Source: CAZGOM01 sp964542875
Lineage (GTDB): Bacteria; Planctomycetota; Phycisphaerae; Phycisphaerales; Phycisphaeraceae
Direction: 5' to 3'
Length of the DNA stretch: 45,947 nt
Assembly: GCA_964542875.1 (NCBI GenBank)
Contig: CAZIWA010000033.1
Location: forward strand, 1 to 45,947
Below are positions 1 through 7,911 of the stretch, in pieces. Position numbers and translations under genes: made by a program. The notes beneath the pieces are model-generated. The model ran no database searches, was not told the origin of the DNA, and worked only from the letters and a program-made list of their open reading frames with translations. Numbering within the stretch: position 1 is the first letter of the stretch; the number at the start of each line of letters is the position of its first letter.

Positions 1-581
1 ACCTCGCCATCCAGCACAGCAAGCTCAACATGAAGCCCGCCAAGGTCGGCTCCTCCGTCGAGTGGCACCAGGACATGACCTACTTCCCCCACACCAACGA
101 CAGCCTCGTCACCCTGCTGGTCTACCTCGACGACGCCGACGAGACCAACGGCTGCCTCCAGGTCCTCCCCCGCAACCACACCCATTACTTCACCCACACC
201 CTCCCCGACGGCTCCTTCGCCGGCATGATCATGGAACCCATCGATTCCCACGCCTACGGCAAGCCCGTCCCCCTCGCCGCCCCCGCCGGCAGCGCCATCT
301 TCATGCACTGCCTCACCCCACACTCCTCCCTGCCCAACCTCTCCCCCAGAGGCCGTCGCACCCTCATCTTCGAATACCGCGCCGCCGACGCCTACCCCAT
401 CTACTGGGGTGAATCCACCCTCGTCGCCGAACGCCTCGTCGTCCACGTCCAGGGCAACATCTCCCGCACCGCCCGCCTCGCCGGCCCCAACCCACCCATG
501 CCCCTCCTGAACGTCGACGCCTCCAAGCGCTCCCTCTACGAATGGCAAAAAGCCGCCAAGGAAGCCCTCGCCAAAGCCTGA
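1..581 (+). CDS. Phytanoyl-CoA dioxygenase (PhyH) family protein, 5' partial
   Basis: The reading frame is open to the left edge of the window (first full codon at 3), so the N-terminus is missing; the first ATG at 30 lies inside the conserved core and is not the start. The family comprises non-haem Fe(II)/2-oxoglutarate-dependent oxygenases. The WHQDM segment supplies the His-X-Asp iron ligands, a later His in MHCLTPHSS is the likely third ligand, and the following RRT arginine is placed to bind 2-oxoglutarate. The stretch YLDDADETNGCLQVLPRNH is typical of the family. The substrate cannot be read from sequence. The gene is followed by a short inverted-repeat element and then a second PhyH gene in the same direction. 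Confidence 0.9.
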   Translation, partial: LAIQHSKLNMKPAKVGSSVEWHQDMTYFPHTNDSLVTLLVYLDDADETNGCLQVLPRNHTHYFTHTLPDGSFAGMIMEPIDSHAYGKPVPLAAPAGSAIFMHCLTPHSSLPNLSPRGRRTLIFEYRAADAYPIYWGESTLVAERLVVHVQGNISRTARLAGPNPPMPLLNVDASKRSLYEWQKAAKEALAKA

Positions 582-587
582 TGTTGT

Positions 588-771
588 AATTTGCAATTTA
601 AAATTTGTAATTGACGAAGCCGCACCCTGGCAATGGGCTCCAAAGCGCGACATCGAATTGGACTTTCGAGTGTTTGGGGCCAATCAACGCGGCTGCAACA
701 GCATTGCGGTCAACCCATCAAAAACGGCTGGCTTCCGCCTTCCGGAAATTACAAATTTTAAATTGCAAATT
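588..771. repeat. 184-bp element with 25-bp perfect terminal inverted repeats
   Basis: Positions 588-612 and 747-771 are exact reverse complements over 25 bp. The arms are AT-rich in an otherwise GC-rich region and enclose 134 bp that encodes nothing I recognise. No target-site duplication is evident in the flanks. The right arm runs into AAATTTCAAATC (767-778), a 12-mer also found at 18481-18492. It could be a MITE-like or REP-like element; transcribed from the PhyH genes it would fold into a long hairpin. Confidence 0.7.
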
Positions 772-841
772 TCAAATCCCCTTCTTGCACACCTCCCACT
801 CCAAAACTAATATATCAGTTCCATCCCCCCAGGAAGCGACC

Positions 842-1714
842 ATGGACACCCGTCCCACCAACTCCCGCGAATCCCTCCCCACCGCCAACCGCGACAACAC
901 GCCGTGGCACACCCTCACCCACGCCCAGCGGGTTAAATCCATCGAGCTCGAAGGCTTCGTCGCCTTCCCCTCCATCCTCTCGCCCAGCCTCATCGCCTCC
1001 ATCAAAGCGGAAGTCGACCAGCTCCCCACCAACCCCACCGACTACAGCCAGAACCAGCGCTCCTGCACCGACCTCTACTTCCGCGACCTCCCCCACACCC
1101 ACACCCTGATGACCCACCCCGTCATCCTCGACTTCCTCCAAAAGCTCCTCGGCGATGATCTCATCTGCACCTCCTTCACCTACGCCCTCTCGCGCCCCAC
1201 CCACCCCGGCATCGCCATCCACACCGATTCCCAGCCTTACGGCAGCAAAATCTTCGGCGTCGAGGCCTCCAGCCCCTGCCTCGTCCGCGTCCTCTTCTAC
1301 CTCGACGACCTCACCCCCGAGCGTTCCCCGCTGAAAGTCATCCCCCGCTCCCACCTCTCCATGCACAAAGACGGCCAACCCTACAACCGCTACCTCAACC
1401 ACCCCGACGAAGTCATGGTCACGCTCCCCCCCGGCAGCGTCGCGATCATCAATCAAAAGGTCTTCCACGCCAATTACCCCAATTTCTCCTCTGAAGACCG
1501 CCGCCTCATCGCCATCGCCTACCGCCCCGCCTGGGCCGGCCCCATCGCCCAAGTCGCCGAGCGCGACGAAGCCAAAATCGCAGCCCTCCCTCCCGTCATG
1601 CGAGCGCTCATGGGCAGCCTCAACACCCGGCGTATCAATTTTGATCTGCCCAACCGTCCCGAAGGCATGAAGGAATCCGCCCAAGGCATCAGCCCCACCC
1701 GCTGGGAAAAATAA
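842..1714 (+). CDS. Phytanoyl-CoA dioxygenase (PhyH) family protein
   Basis: This is a 290-residue Fe(II)/2-oxoglutarate oxygenase-like protein. The frame is open upstream to 611, but that part overlaps the inverted-repeat element; ATG 842 is chosen because AGGAAG at 831-836 is a good ribosome binding site. The iron triad is readable as HTD (127-129) with a distal His at 209 (VFHANY), and Arg 220/221 can serve as the co-substrate ligand. The sequence is clearly divergent from the upstream PhyH protein (HTDSQPYG against WHQDMTYF), so the pair is not a recent duplication. No signal peptide is seen. The substrate is unknown; neighbouring sulfatase and CBM9-like genes suggest a catabolic setting, which is inference only. 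Confidence 0.9.
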   Translation: MDTRPTNSRESLPTANRDNTPWHTLTHAQRVKSIELEGFVAFPSILSPSLIASIKAEVDQLPTNPTDYSQNQRSCTDLYFRDLPHTHTLMTHPVILDFLQKLLGDDLICTSFTYALSRPTHPGIAIHTDSQPYGSKIFGVEASSPCLVRVLFYLDDLTPERSPLKVIPRSHLSMHKDGQPYNRYLNHPDEVMVTLPPGSVAIINQKVFHANYPNFSSEDRRLIAIAYRPAWAGPIAQVAERDEAKIAALPPVMRALMGSLNTRRINFDLPNRPEGMKESAQGISPTRWEK

Positions 1715-1724
1715 AATCCGCTTT

Positions 1725-1820
1725 GTAGGGTGCGGCCGAGTCCACGAGGCCCACCACGCCGCACCCCCGACCCATTGATACACGAATCACCAACCCCGCC
1801 CCGCCCACAAATCGGTGCAA
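1725..1820. repeat. Dispersed intergenic repeat, family A, copy 1
   Basis: A roughly 96-bp segment shares about 80% of its positions, by eye, with 28358-28453 on the same strand. Its core is GTAGGGTG, then CCGAGTCC-CGAGGCCCACCACGCCG. In this copy GGGTGCGG and CCGCACCC can pair as a stem. It lies just downstream of a PhyH stop codon, and copy 2 lies downstream of a CBM48-like gene, so it behaves as a 3'-flanking REP-like repeat. Confidence 0.7.
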
Positions 1821-2007
1821 CAAAACCTCAGAACCTCGACCCGCCAGCCCGAACTTAAACCCTCCCAACTCTTGACCTCAGGGTAAAAGCATTTTGGGTA
1901 GTTTGTGGGCACATGCACCGGGGGTATCTGATTATCGGCGGGCGTCGATCAAGTTCATGCCACTTAAGGGTGAATGCCATTTTGCGGCATGATTCTCCCT
2001 GGGTTCC

Positions 2008-2065
2008 TCATGGACACCCGACAACCCGTCACCCGGGCGCGTGGGAATCGGCAAATGCTTCTACC
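2008..2065. repeat. Dispersed intergenic repeat, family B, copy 1
   Basis: This 58-bp segment begins TCATGGACACCCGACAACCC and runs through CCCGGGCGCGTGGG to GCAAATGCTTCTAC. It matches 42333-42390 closely, and 12068-12113 in its first part. All three copies are intergenic and in the same orientation. The CCCGGG centre is flanked by imperfectly complementary arms, giving a REP-like hairpin. Confidence 0.7.
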
Positions 2066-2104
2066 CTGCTCTTGACGCGGGACACGCGACATCCCCTCTT
2101 CTCC

Positions 2105-2932
2105 TCACCTCTCCAACCTCAATCTCGCCCACAACTCATGAAAATGAAAGTCCGCGCTCGTCAGCGTCGGCGCGCTCGAAATCTCCCCGCTGATCACCTC
2201 GTGATACGCCGAATGGTTGTACCGTCCCACCAGCACCTTCCAGGGCGTATTTTCATCAAACCCATCACCCATCGACTTTAATTCCGCAATCGGAATCGCC
2301 ATCTCCACCGTCCAGCCTTCATCCTTCTCCATCCAATCGTTGAGCGTCCCCGCCACCTTGGCCTTCACCACCATGCCGGATTTACGTTGAACCTTCGACG
2401 TCAACTGAGTCCGCCCGCGCGACGGGTTCAAAAACACCGTTTTGCGGCTGTTGGGCGTCCCATAAAGCTCCCAATACCAAAGGTGCGCATCGGGCTTCAA
2501 AAACAATTCAATCGCATCGCATGCGGCGTAGCTCAGCACATGATCCTGATCGATCTCCGCCACCACGTCCAGGTCCGTCAGCCGTCCCGCCATGTACAGG
2601 TAGGTGTCGTCCCATGCCAGTTGCACGCTTCCCGGCTCCACCAATTTCTGCCGCAGGCCATTCACCCGCCATGTCACCGCAAGCGGGTAGCTTCTGGCGC
2701 GCTTCCAAACTTCATCGTTGAGTTCCCCATCCACCACCACCGGCGTCCTGGCCTTCGCCGCCACCATCTCTTTGATCTCGCCCACCGCCGGCGTCTGCAA
2801 TGGTGTTCCATCGTCCACCGGCTTTAGTGCGGGGTTTTTCTCCGGCCCCAGATACGCATCCTTGGGCGTCTCGCACCCTTGCGCCATCAGCACCAGCCCC
2901 ACCGCCGCAAAAATAACCCAGCTCATTTTCAT
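2105..2932 (-). CDS. Lipoprotein with carbohydrate-binding family 9 (CBM9)-like domain
   Basis: The protein is 275 residues if read from the ATG at 2932; a second in-frame ATG at 2926 is equally possible. The N-terminus is a short hydrophobic signal ending in LMAQGC, so Cys20 is the probable lipidated residue. The lipobox is imperfect, with Ala at -3. The rest matches the CBM9-like beta-sandwich seen in many planctomycete secreted proteins: VDGELNDEVWKRA near the start, VQLAWDDTYLYMAGRL, and a DAIELFLKP strand. Such domains bind sugars or act as modules next to hydrolases; here the domain stands alone. It is divergent from the sulfatase gene with 88 bp between starts, consistent with shared control of a polysaccharide-use pair. 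No clear Shine-Dalgarno is visible. Confidence 0.75.
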   Translation of the reverse strand: MKMSWVIFAAVGLVLMAQGCETPKDAYLGPEKNPALKPVDDGTPLQTPAVGEIKEMVAAKARTPVVVDGELNDEVWKRARSYPLAVTWRVNGLRQKLVEPGSVQLAWDDTYLYMAGRLTDLDVVAEIDQDHVLSYAACDAIELFLKPDAHLWYWELYGTPNSRKTVFLNPSRGRTQLTSKVQRKSGMVVKAKVAGTLNDWMEKDEGWTVEMAIPIAELKSMGDGFDENTPWKVLVGRYNHSAYHEVISGEISSAPTLTSADFHFHELWARLRLER

Positions 2933-3020
2933 GGCAAAAGTGTACTCTGTAGCCAGGTTCCCCACTTCTTGTATATCTTCAAATCTCAATCCATGGATTT
3001 TAAATCTCCGGACACCGCAC

Positions 3021-4355
3021 ATGCGCCTTAAACCCAACGGCCGCCCCAACATTCTGCTTGTCTTCACCGATCAACAATCTTTGCGCGCCATGTCCTGCGC
3101 TCAGCAAAACCCATGGCTCAAAACCCCCGCCATGGACGCCCTGGCCCGCACCGGCACGCGCTTCCTGAATTCCTACTGCCCCTCCCCGGTTTGCGGCCCC
3201 TCCCGCGCCGCGATGATGACCGGCCTTATGCCCCATCAGGTGGGCGTGAACGTCAACGACGACCCTTTCAGCCTCGAATTCCTCACCATGGGTGATCACT
3301 TCCGCTCCGCCGGCTACAACACCGCCTACGCCGGCAAATGGCACCTCACCAAGGGCATGAAGTTCACCTCCGGCGCCGACCTCCGCGGCTTCCACATGCT
3401 CCCCATCCAAGCCGACATCAACGCCAAGCGGGGCAGCGTCACCGACGCCCCCACCGCCGACGCCGCCATCCGCTTCCTCCGTAACCAGGTCCCCGGCCAG
3501 CCCGATCCCTTCCTGCTGGTCGTCTCCCTCGTCAACCCTCACGATATCTGCCACGACATCATCGAACGCAAAATCACTCCGCTCCCAGAAGGCCACGGCC
3601 CCGCCCTCCCGCAAAACTTCCCCCGCGATGCCGCCGAGCCCGACTTCATCACCGCCTGCCGCAAGCGCAACTACTACGGCTCCGAAGCCATCCGCACGCT
3701 TGGCTGGTCCCTGGACGACTGGCGCGGCTACCTCCACCGGTACTACAAACTCATCGAGGAAGTCGACCTCCAGGTCGCCCGCATCACCGACGCCCTCCAA
3801 TCCCAGGGCCTCGCCGACAACACACTCGTCGTCTTCACCAGCGACCACGGTGAAGGCATGGCGGCCCACCAATGGATCGTCAAACTCATGCTCTACGAAG
3901 AGCCCGCCACCGTCCCCCTCATCTTCAAGCTCCCCCATCACATCGCCCCAAACGCCACCATCCCCCACCTGGCATCCGGCATCGACCTCCTCCCCACCCT
4001 CCTGGACTACGCCGGCGCCGCCCCCTCCTGCCCCCTCACCGGTCGCTCCCTCAAACCCATCCTTGATAACCCCTCCCTTCCCAGCCAGCCTTTGGTCGTC
4101 TGCGAACTTCAGCCCGACCCCAAAGACCTCTCCCGCCGCGGGCGCATGCTCCGTACCCCCTCCCACAAATACATCGCCTTCTCCCACGGCGGCAATCCCG
4201 AACTCCTCTTCGACATGGCCTCCGACCCCGGCGAGCTCTCCAACCTCGCCCTGAACCCCACCGCCGCCCCCATCCTCAACCACCACCGCCAACTCCTCGC
4301 CAAATGCGTCACCGACACCCAGGACCCCTTCACCCCCATCCCCCAAACCGCCTGA
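3021..4355 (+). CDS. Sulfatase (formylglycine-dependent)
   Basis: This is a 444-residue type I sulfatase or alkaline-phosphatase-superfamily hydrolase. The catalytic motif C58-G-P-S-R62 is the substrate of formylglycine-generating enzyme. Metal and active-site residues are visible: D17/Q18 in FTDQQ, K106 and H108 in GKWHL, H174 in NPHD, and D275/H276 in TSDHG. The C-terminus has the usual LLFDMASDPGELSNLA element. ATG 3021 starts directly at the conserved first strand (RPNILLVFTDQQ); no export signal is seen, so it is either cytoplasmic or starts further upstream. Family members remove sulfate from sulfated sugars or choline sulfate; the substrate is not determinable here. It is divergent from a CBM9-like lipoprotein. 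Confidence 0.92.
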   Translation: MRLKPNGRPNILLVFTDQQSLRAMSCAQQNPWLKTPAMDALARTGTRFLNSYCPSPVCGPSRAAMMTGLMPHQVGVNVNDDPFSLEFLTMGDHFRSAGYNTAYAGKWHLTKGMKFTSGADLRGFHMLPIQADINAKRGSVTDAPTADAAIRFLRNQVPGQPDPFLLVVSLVNPHDICHDIIERKITPLPEGHGPALPQNFPRDAAEPDFITACRKRNYYGSEAIRTLGWSLDDWRGYLHRYYKLIEEVDLQVARITDALQSQGLADNTLVVFTSDHGEGMAAHQWIVKLMLYEEPATVPLIFKLPHHIAPNATIPHLASGIDLLPTLLDYAGAAPSCPLTGRSLKPILDNPSLPSQPLVVCELQPDPKDLSRRGRMLRTPSHKYIAFSHGGNPELLFDMASDPGELSNLALNPTAAPILNHHRQLLAKCVTDTQDPFTPIPQTA

Positions 4356-4399
4356 CCCCCACCGGTCTTTCACATCCAATTCGACTCTGCTTAGAAGGC

Positions 4400-4440
4400 T
4401 TGTCCCTCTTCTTCCAGGGGCCTGTCCCCTTCCCGCTGAC
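4400..4440. repeat. Dispersed intergenic repeat, family D, copy 1
   Basis: The segment TTGTCCCTCTTCTTCCAGGG and its continuation to TTCCCGCTGA resembles 13811-13852 (CTGATCCCCTTCTTCCTGGG onward). AGGGG (4416-4420) and CCCCT (4426-4430) form a small stem. It sits between the sulfatase stop and the phosphate transporter start. Confidence 0.55.
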
Positions 4441-4570
4441 CGTACGCACCCGCCACCTCTCTCCCACACCTCCCCATCTTCTCCCTCCCTCTTTTCCGAC
4501 CGCACCCCGCCGCCCAACCCCGCGCCCATCTTCAAGGTAAACTACCCCGCTCTTCAACCCCAGGTTCCCC

Positions 4571-6223
4571 TTGCTGACTCTTGCTCTCACTGAATTTTTC
4601 CTCTCACAATGGCATTGGGCGCTATTGGTCCTGGCCTTGGTCGTGGCCTTCGCCTTTGAGATGGTCAACGGCTTCCATGACACCGCAAATGCCGTCGCCA
4701 CCGTCATTTACACCAAAAGCCTAAAGCCCTGGGCCGCCGTCATCCTCGCCGGCGCCTGTAACTTTCTGGGCATCATGCTAGGCGGCACCGCCGTCGCCTT
4801 CGCCATGGTCCACCTTCTCCCAATCGATGTTCTCGTCGCCACCGGTTCCGGCGTCGGCATCATCATGATTCTTTCGCTTCTCATCGCCAGCTTTTCCTGG
4901 AACCTCCTCACCTGGTACCTGGGCATCCCCGCCTCCAGTTCCCACGCCTTGGTCGGCGCCATTCTCGGCGTCGGTCTGGCCAGCACCTGGCTCACCGGCC
5001 GCGGCATGTTCGGCATCAACTGGCACGCCGCACAGGTCGTCGGTCTCGCCCTGCTGGTCTCCCCGCTGCTGGGCTTTGCCCTTTCATACGTGTGCTACTT
5101 CATCTTTAGGTTCTTTATCAAAGACGCCGCATTCTTCGCCCCTGCCCAGCCGGATCAAACGCCTCCCTGGTGGGTCCGCACCATCCTCATCATCACCTGC
5201 TCGGGCGTCAGCCTCACTCACGGCTCCAACGACGGCCAAAAGGGCATCGGCATGGTCATGCTCGTGCTCATCGCCATGCTCCCGCTGCACTACTCCCTGA
5301 ATCTGGACACCACCCACCAAGGCTTGGCGGACTTCCGCGCCGCTGCCGTCTCCTTAAGCGCCCAGGTCAAGGAGATCAACAAAGACGCCTACCTCACCAC
5401 CGACAACATCAGCCCCTTTGTCCTGACGGACTTTCAAATGGGCTTTTCCCCGCGAACGGGGGCCGACGCACATGGCATTCTGGTGGACGTGCGCCCCTCT
5501 CACGGCTTGATCACCGACCGCATCGACCTGATCCATTCCCGTGTCGAGGGCAAAAACACTTTCCACCAGATCGACCCGGTCGAACGCTGGCGTATCCGCA
5601 CCGACCTCCTGCGCATCCAGACCTCCGTGCAGACCCTTATCGCCGCCCACCCCTCCCACGTCTCCCCGCATCAAAGCGCCATCATCCGCAAAGACCTGCG
5701 CACCCTTGTCAGCGCCACCGAATACACGCCGGACTGGGTCATCCTCGCCGTCGCCGTCGCGCTGGGCATGGGCACCACGATCGGCTGGAAACGCATCGTC
5801 GTCACCGTCGGCGAAAAAATCGGCAAAACCCATCTCTCTTACGCCCAGGGCGCCAGCGCCGAAGTCGTCGCCATGGCCACCATCGGCATGGCCAGCGCCT
5901 GGGGCATGCCCGTCAGCACCACCCATGTCCTCTCCTCCGGCATCGCCGGCACCATGGTGGCCAGCAAGTCCGGCGTCCAGCTCAAAACCCTCCGAAACAT
6001 CGTAGCCGCCTGGGTCTTGACGCTCCCCGCCACCATGGCCATCGGCGCTGGCCTCTTCGTTATCGGCACCACCGCCATCGGCGCGGACCTGGGCAACTTA
6101 AAACCGCTCCTGGACGAAAGCCAGCTTTCCCCCAACCACGCTGTCATCCGCCCCGGCCCCCGCCCAGCCCCCAATCCAAACCCAAACCCCGAAACCCTCT
6201 CCCAGGCCCCCGCCCCCGAATAA
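4571..6223 (+). CDS. Inorganic phosphate transporter, PiT family
   Basis: A 550-residue membrane protein of the PiT (Pit/Pho-4) family, which moves phosphate with a cation. Both halves carry the signature: GFHDTANA at 34-41 and GSNDGQKG at 218-225, with a PVSTTHVLSSGIAG helix start near 447-460. About ten hydrophobic segments are visible. A soluble loop of about 145 residues (roughly 245-388) separates two clusters of helices, and the tail is Pro/Asn-rich. The start is TTG at 4571: a stop codon lies 33 bases upstream, no ATG or GTG intervenes, and the first in-frame ATG (residue 31) would remove the first helix. No PhoU-like partner is adjacent. It is probably transcribed alone. Confidence 0.9.
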   Translation: MLTLALTEFFLSQWHWALLVLALVVAFAFEMVNGFHDTANAVATVIYTKSLKPWAAVILAGACNFLGIMLGGTAVAFAMVHLLPIDVLVATGSGVGIIMILSLLIASFSWNLLTWYLGIPASSSHALVGAILGVGLASTWLTGRGMFGINWHAAQVVGLALLVSPLLGFALSYVCYFIFRFFIKDAAFFAPAQPDQTPPWWVRTILIITCSGVSLTHGSNDGQKGIGMVMLVLIAMLPLHYSLNLDTTHQGLADFRAAAVSLSAQVKEINKDAYLTTDNISPFVLTDFQMGFSPRTGADAHGILVDVRPSHGLITDRIDLIHSRVEGKNTFHQIDPVERWRIRTDLLRIQTSVQTLIAAHPSHVSPHQSAIIRKDLRTLVSATEYTPDWVILAVAVALGMGTTIGWKRIVVTVGEKIGKTHLSYAQGASAEVVAMATIGMASAWGMPVSTTHVLSSGIAGTMVASKSGVQLKTLRNIVAAWVLTLPATMAIGAGLFVIGTTAIGADLGNLKPLLDESQLSPNHAVIRPGPRPAPNPNPNPETLSQAPAPE

Positions 6224-6300
6224 TCACCCGAAACTGAAGCGCCGGCATCCTGCCGGCTCTCCCACGGACCAACATCAAACCCCGCCCCCCAACTCACAGC

Positions 6301-6355
6301 AAAAACCCGTTATCCCGACGCGCAAGCGGAGGTATTCGGGCACAGCCCGAATACC
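6301..6355. repeat. Dispersed intergenic repeat, family C, copy 1, with perfect hairpin
   Basis: This segment resembles 10327-10380: AAAAAC-CGTTA-CCCGACGCGC-AGCG, then GGTATTCGGGCA-CAGCCCGA. Here GGTATTCGGGC (6331-6341) and GCCCGAATACC (6345-6355) form an 11-bp perfect stem with a 3-base loop. In one frame the family reads -ARRASEG-, a string I recall from spurious planctomycete protein annotations. It lies between the 3' ends of the convergent transporter and aroB genes, where the hairpin could end transcription, but it lacks a T-tract. Confidence 0.7.
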
Positions 6356-6376
6356 CGCTAACAGCCTCAAAAATCC

Positions 6377-7480
6377 TCACCTCCCCACCCGAACCCGCTC
6401 CCACGCCGCCGCAATCTCCGCCTCGGGCACCTCGCTGGTGATCACCACGTCCCCCATCCGCTTGGGCAGTACCAGCCGGATCTTCCCGCCGGCCACCTTT
6501 TTATCCAGACGCATGGAGTCGATCAGCACATCCGTTGCCGCCAGGTTCGGTGCGAACGTCGGCAGACCCACGCGTTTGAGCAGCCGTACGATCGAATCGC
6601 ACAGCCCGCGTTCACAGAGCCCGATCTTTTCCGCCAGGTCTGTTGCCGCCACCATGCCCAGCGCCACTGCTTCCCCGTGGTGATAGCCGTCTGCCGATCC
6701 ATACCCCGCAGTCGCTTCGATGGCGTGGCAAAACGTGTGGCCGAAGTTCAGATGCGCCCGCTCACCCGTCTCCTTCTCATCATTCATCACCACCCGGGCT
6801 TTGATCGCCACGTTCCGGGCGATCAGCACCGTCAGCGTTTGCGGGTCCAACTGGGCGATCTTCTCATTGTTCTCGCCGATCCATTCAAACAGCGATCCAT
6901 CCCGGATTACGCCGTGCTTCACGCATTCCGCCAGCCCGCAGCGCAGTTCCCGCGCGCTCAGCGTGCGCAGCGTCAGCGGATCAATCACCACCACATGAGG
7001 CTGATAAAAGCTCCCGATCAAATTCTTCCCCTGAGGCAGGTTCACACCCACCTTGCCCCCCACCGACGCGTCCACCATCGCCAGCAGCGTCGTGGGCACC
7101 TGCACAAACGGCACGCCGCGCAGGTAGGTGGACGCCACAAACCCAACCGTATCGCCGATCACCCCGCCCCCCAATGCGATCACCGGGCTCTTGCGCTCAA
7201 GCTTCCCCGTCACCAGCCGCTCATACAGGCCCGCCATGGTCGTCAGGTTTTTGTGCTCTTCGCCCGCGTTCATCTCGCCGAGCGTCACCTTGTACCCCGC
7301 GGCCTCCAGCGCCCGATGCGCCACCCGTCCATGCGGGTCCACCACGGCCTGGTCCATCATCAGCCCCGCCAGCCCATGAGGGGAAACCGCTTTCACATAC
7401 TGGCCCAGATGCGCCAAAATCCCCGGCTCGATGTGGATGTCATAGCTGTGGTGCGGAAGCGTGACGTTAACTGTTGACAT
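6377..7480 (-). CDS. aroB: 3-dehydroquinate synthase
   Basis: A 367-residue enzyme of the shikimate pathway that converts DAHP to 3-dehydroquinate using NAD and Zn. The NAD-binding GGGVIGDTVGF begins at residue 104, followed by VPTTLLAMVDASVGGKVGVN. Zn ligands are readable as E185 (GLAECVKHG), H248 (NFGHTF) and H267 or H268 (YHHGEAVALG). The frame is open further upstream, but the start at 7480 (MSTVNVTLPHHSYDI) gives the normal family length and has GAAGGG about 10 bases upstream. It stands alone, with a long repeat-filled leader on its 5' side. Confidence 0.96.
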   Translation of the reverse strand: MSTVNVTLPHHSYDIHIEPGILAHLGQYVKAVSPHGLAGLMMDQAVVDPHGRVAHRALEAAGYKVTLGEMNAGEEHKNLTTMAGLYERLVTGKLERKSPVIALGGGVIGDTVGFVASTYLRGVPFVQVPTTLLAMVDASVGGKVGVNLPQGKNLIGSFYQPHVVVIDPLTLRTLSARELRCGLAECVKHGVIRDGSLFEWIGENNEKIAQLDPQTLTVLIARNVAIKARVVMNDEKETGERAHLNFGHTFCHAIEATAGYGSADGYHHGEAVALGMVAATDLAEKIGLCERGLCDSIVRLLKRVGLPTFAPNLAATDVLIDSMRLDKKVAGGKIRLVLPKRMGDVVITSEVPEAEIAAAWERVRVGR

Positions 7481-7911
7481 GCGCGTAAACCCTTCATTCC
7501 AAGTGGCCCGGAATTGTAACACCTCCGCGGGCGACTCCTCATAATCTAAAGCAGTTAACCCCCGCTCTTCTCTAAAAGGGGTCAACGCCCTGGCGCTATC
7601 ACAGCCTGGGGTGCAGGCCTCCGAGCGCATAGGTCCGGGTAGCAACGTTACTGAGTCGCATCGGTTTTGACGCTTGCGTCTTGGGCATTTTCTGCGCCCC
7701 AGCGGGGCGACCGGTTGTAGCCGGGGGCCAGCGAGTCTTCGAGCGCAGCCCCCGGTAAAGGATCAATTGATTGTTTCTTGATTCTTCAGCACCCTCGATG
7801 GGTGCTGAAGAATCTCCTCTCTCCATCCCCCGGCCTCAGTCCCCAAACTCCCCACCGCAGACTAAACTACCCTTGGGGAATCGTTCTATTCATCACATCG
7901 GACAAACCACC
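7481..7911. repeat. Intergenic mosaic of hairpin repeats
   Basis: This 431-bp gap between the divergent aroB and glycosidase-like genes holds no gene I can support. It is a run of inverted repeats: CGCCCC/GGGGCG (7695-7700 with 7704-7709), CCGGGGGC/GCCCCCGG (7721-7728 with 7748-7755), and a 15-bp perfect stem GATTCTTCAGCACCC / GGGTGCTGAAGAATC (7780-7794 with 7800-7814) around a 5-base loop. The first two blocks resemble hairpin repeats that I recall from planctomycete genomes; that is memory, not a search. None has a T-tract. Confidence 0.65.

Larger units (their letters stand above)
1715..2104. other. Intergenic region between convergent genes, no gene seen
   Basis: This 390-bp gap separates the convergent PhyH and CBM9-like genes. 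It holds repeat family A copy 1 (1725-1820) and family B copy 1 (2008-2065). Between them (about 1821-2007) I see no gene, no clear terminator and no RNA structure that I can name. Confidence 0.6.

Noticed and set aside
611..841. N-terminal extension of the second PhyH protein
   Set aside because: The open frame runs back to 611 but crosses the inverted-repeat element, and a good ribosome binding site precedes ATG 842.
3000..4535. Long open frame antisense to the sulfatase
   Set aside because: GC-rich, C-ending codons leave few stops on the opposite strand. The translation is Gly/Val/Glu-rich with no family features, and the sense gene has all catalytic motifs.
7594..7760. Structured RNA gene or riboswitch in the aroB leader
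   Set aside because: The hairpins look like dispersed repeats and lack a promoter or known riboswitch core. I could not match any RNA family.
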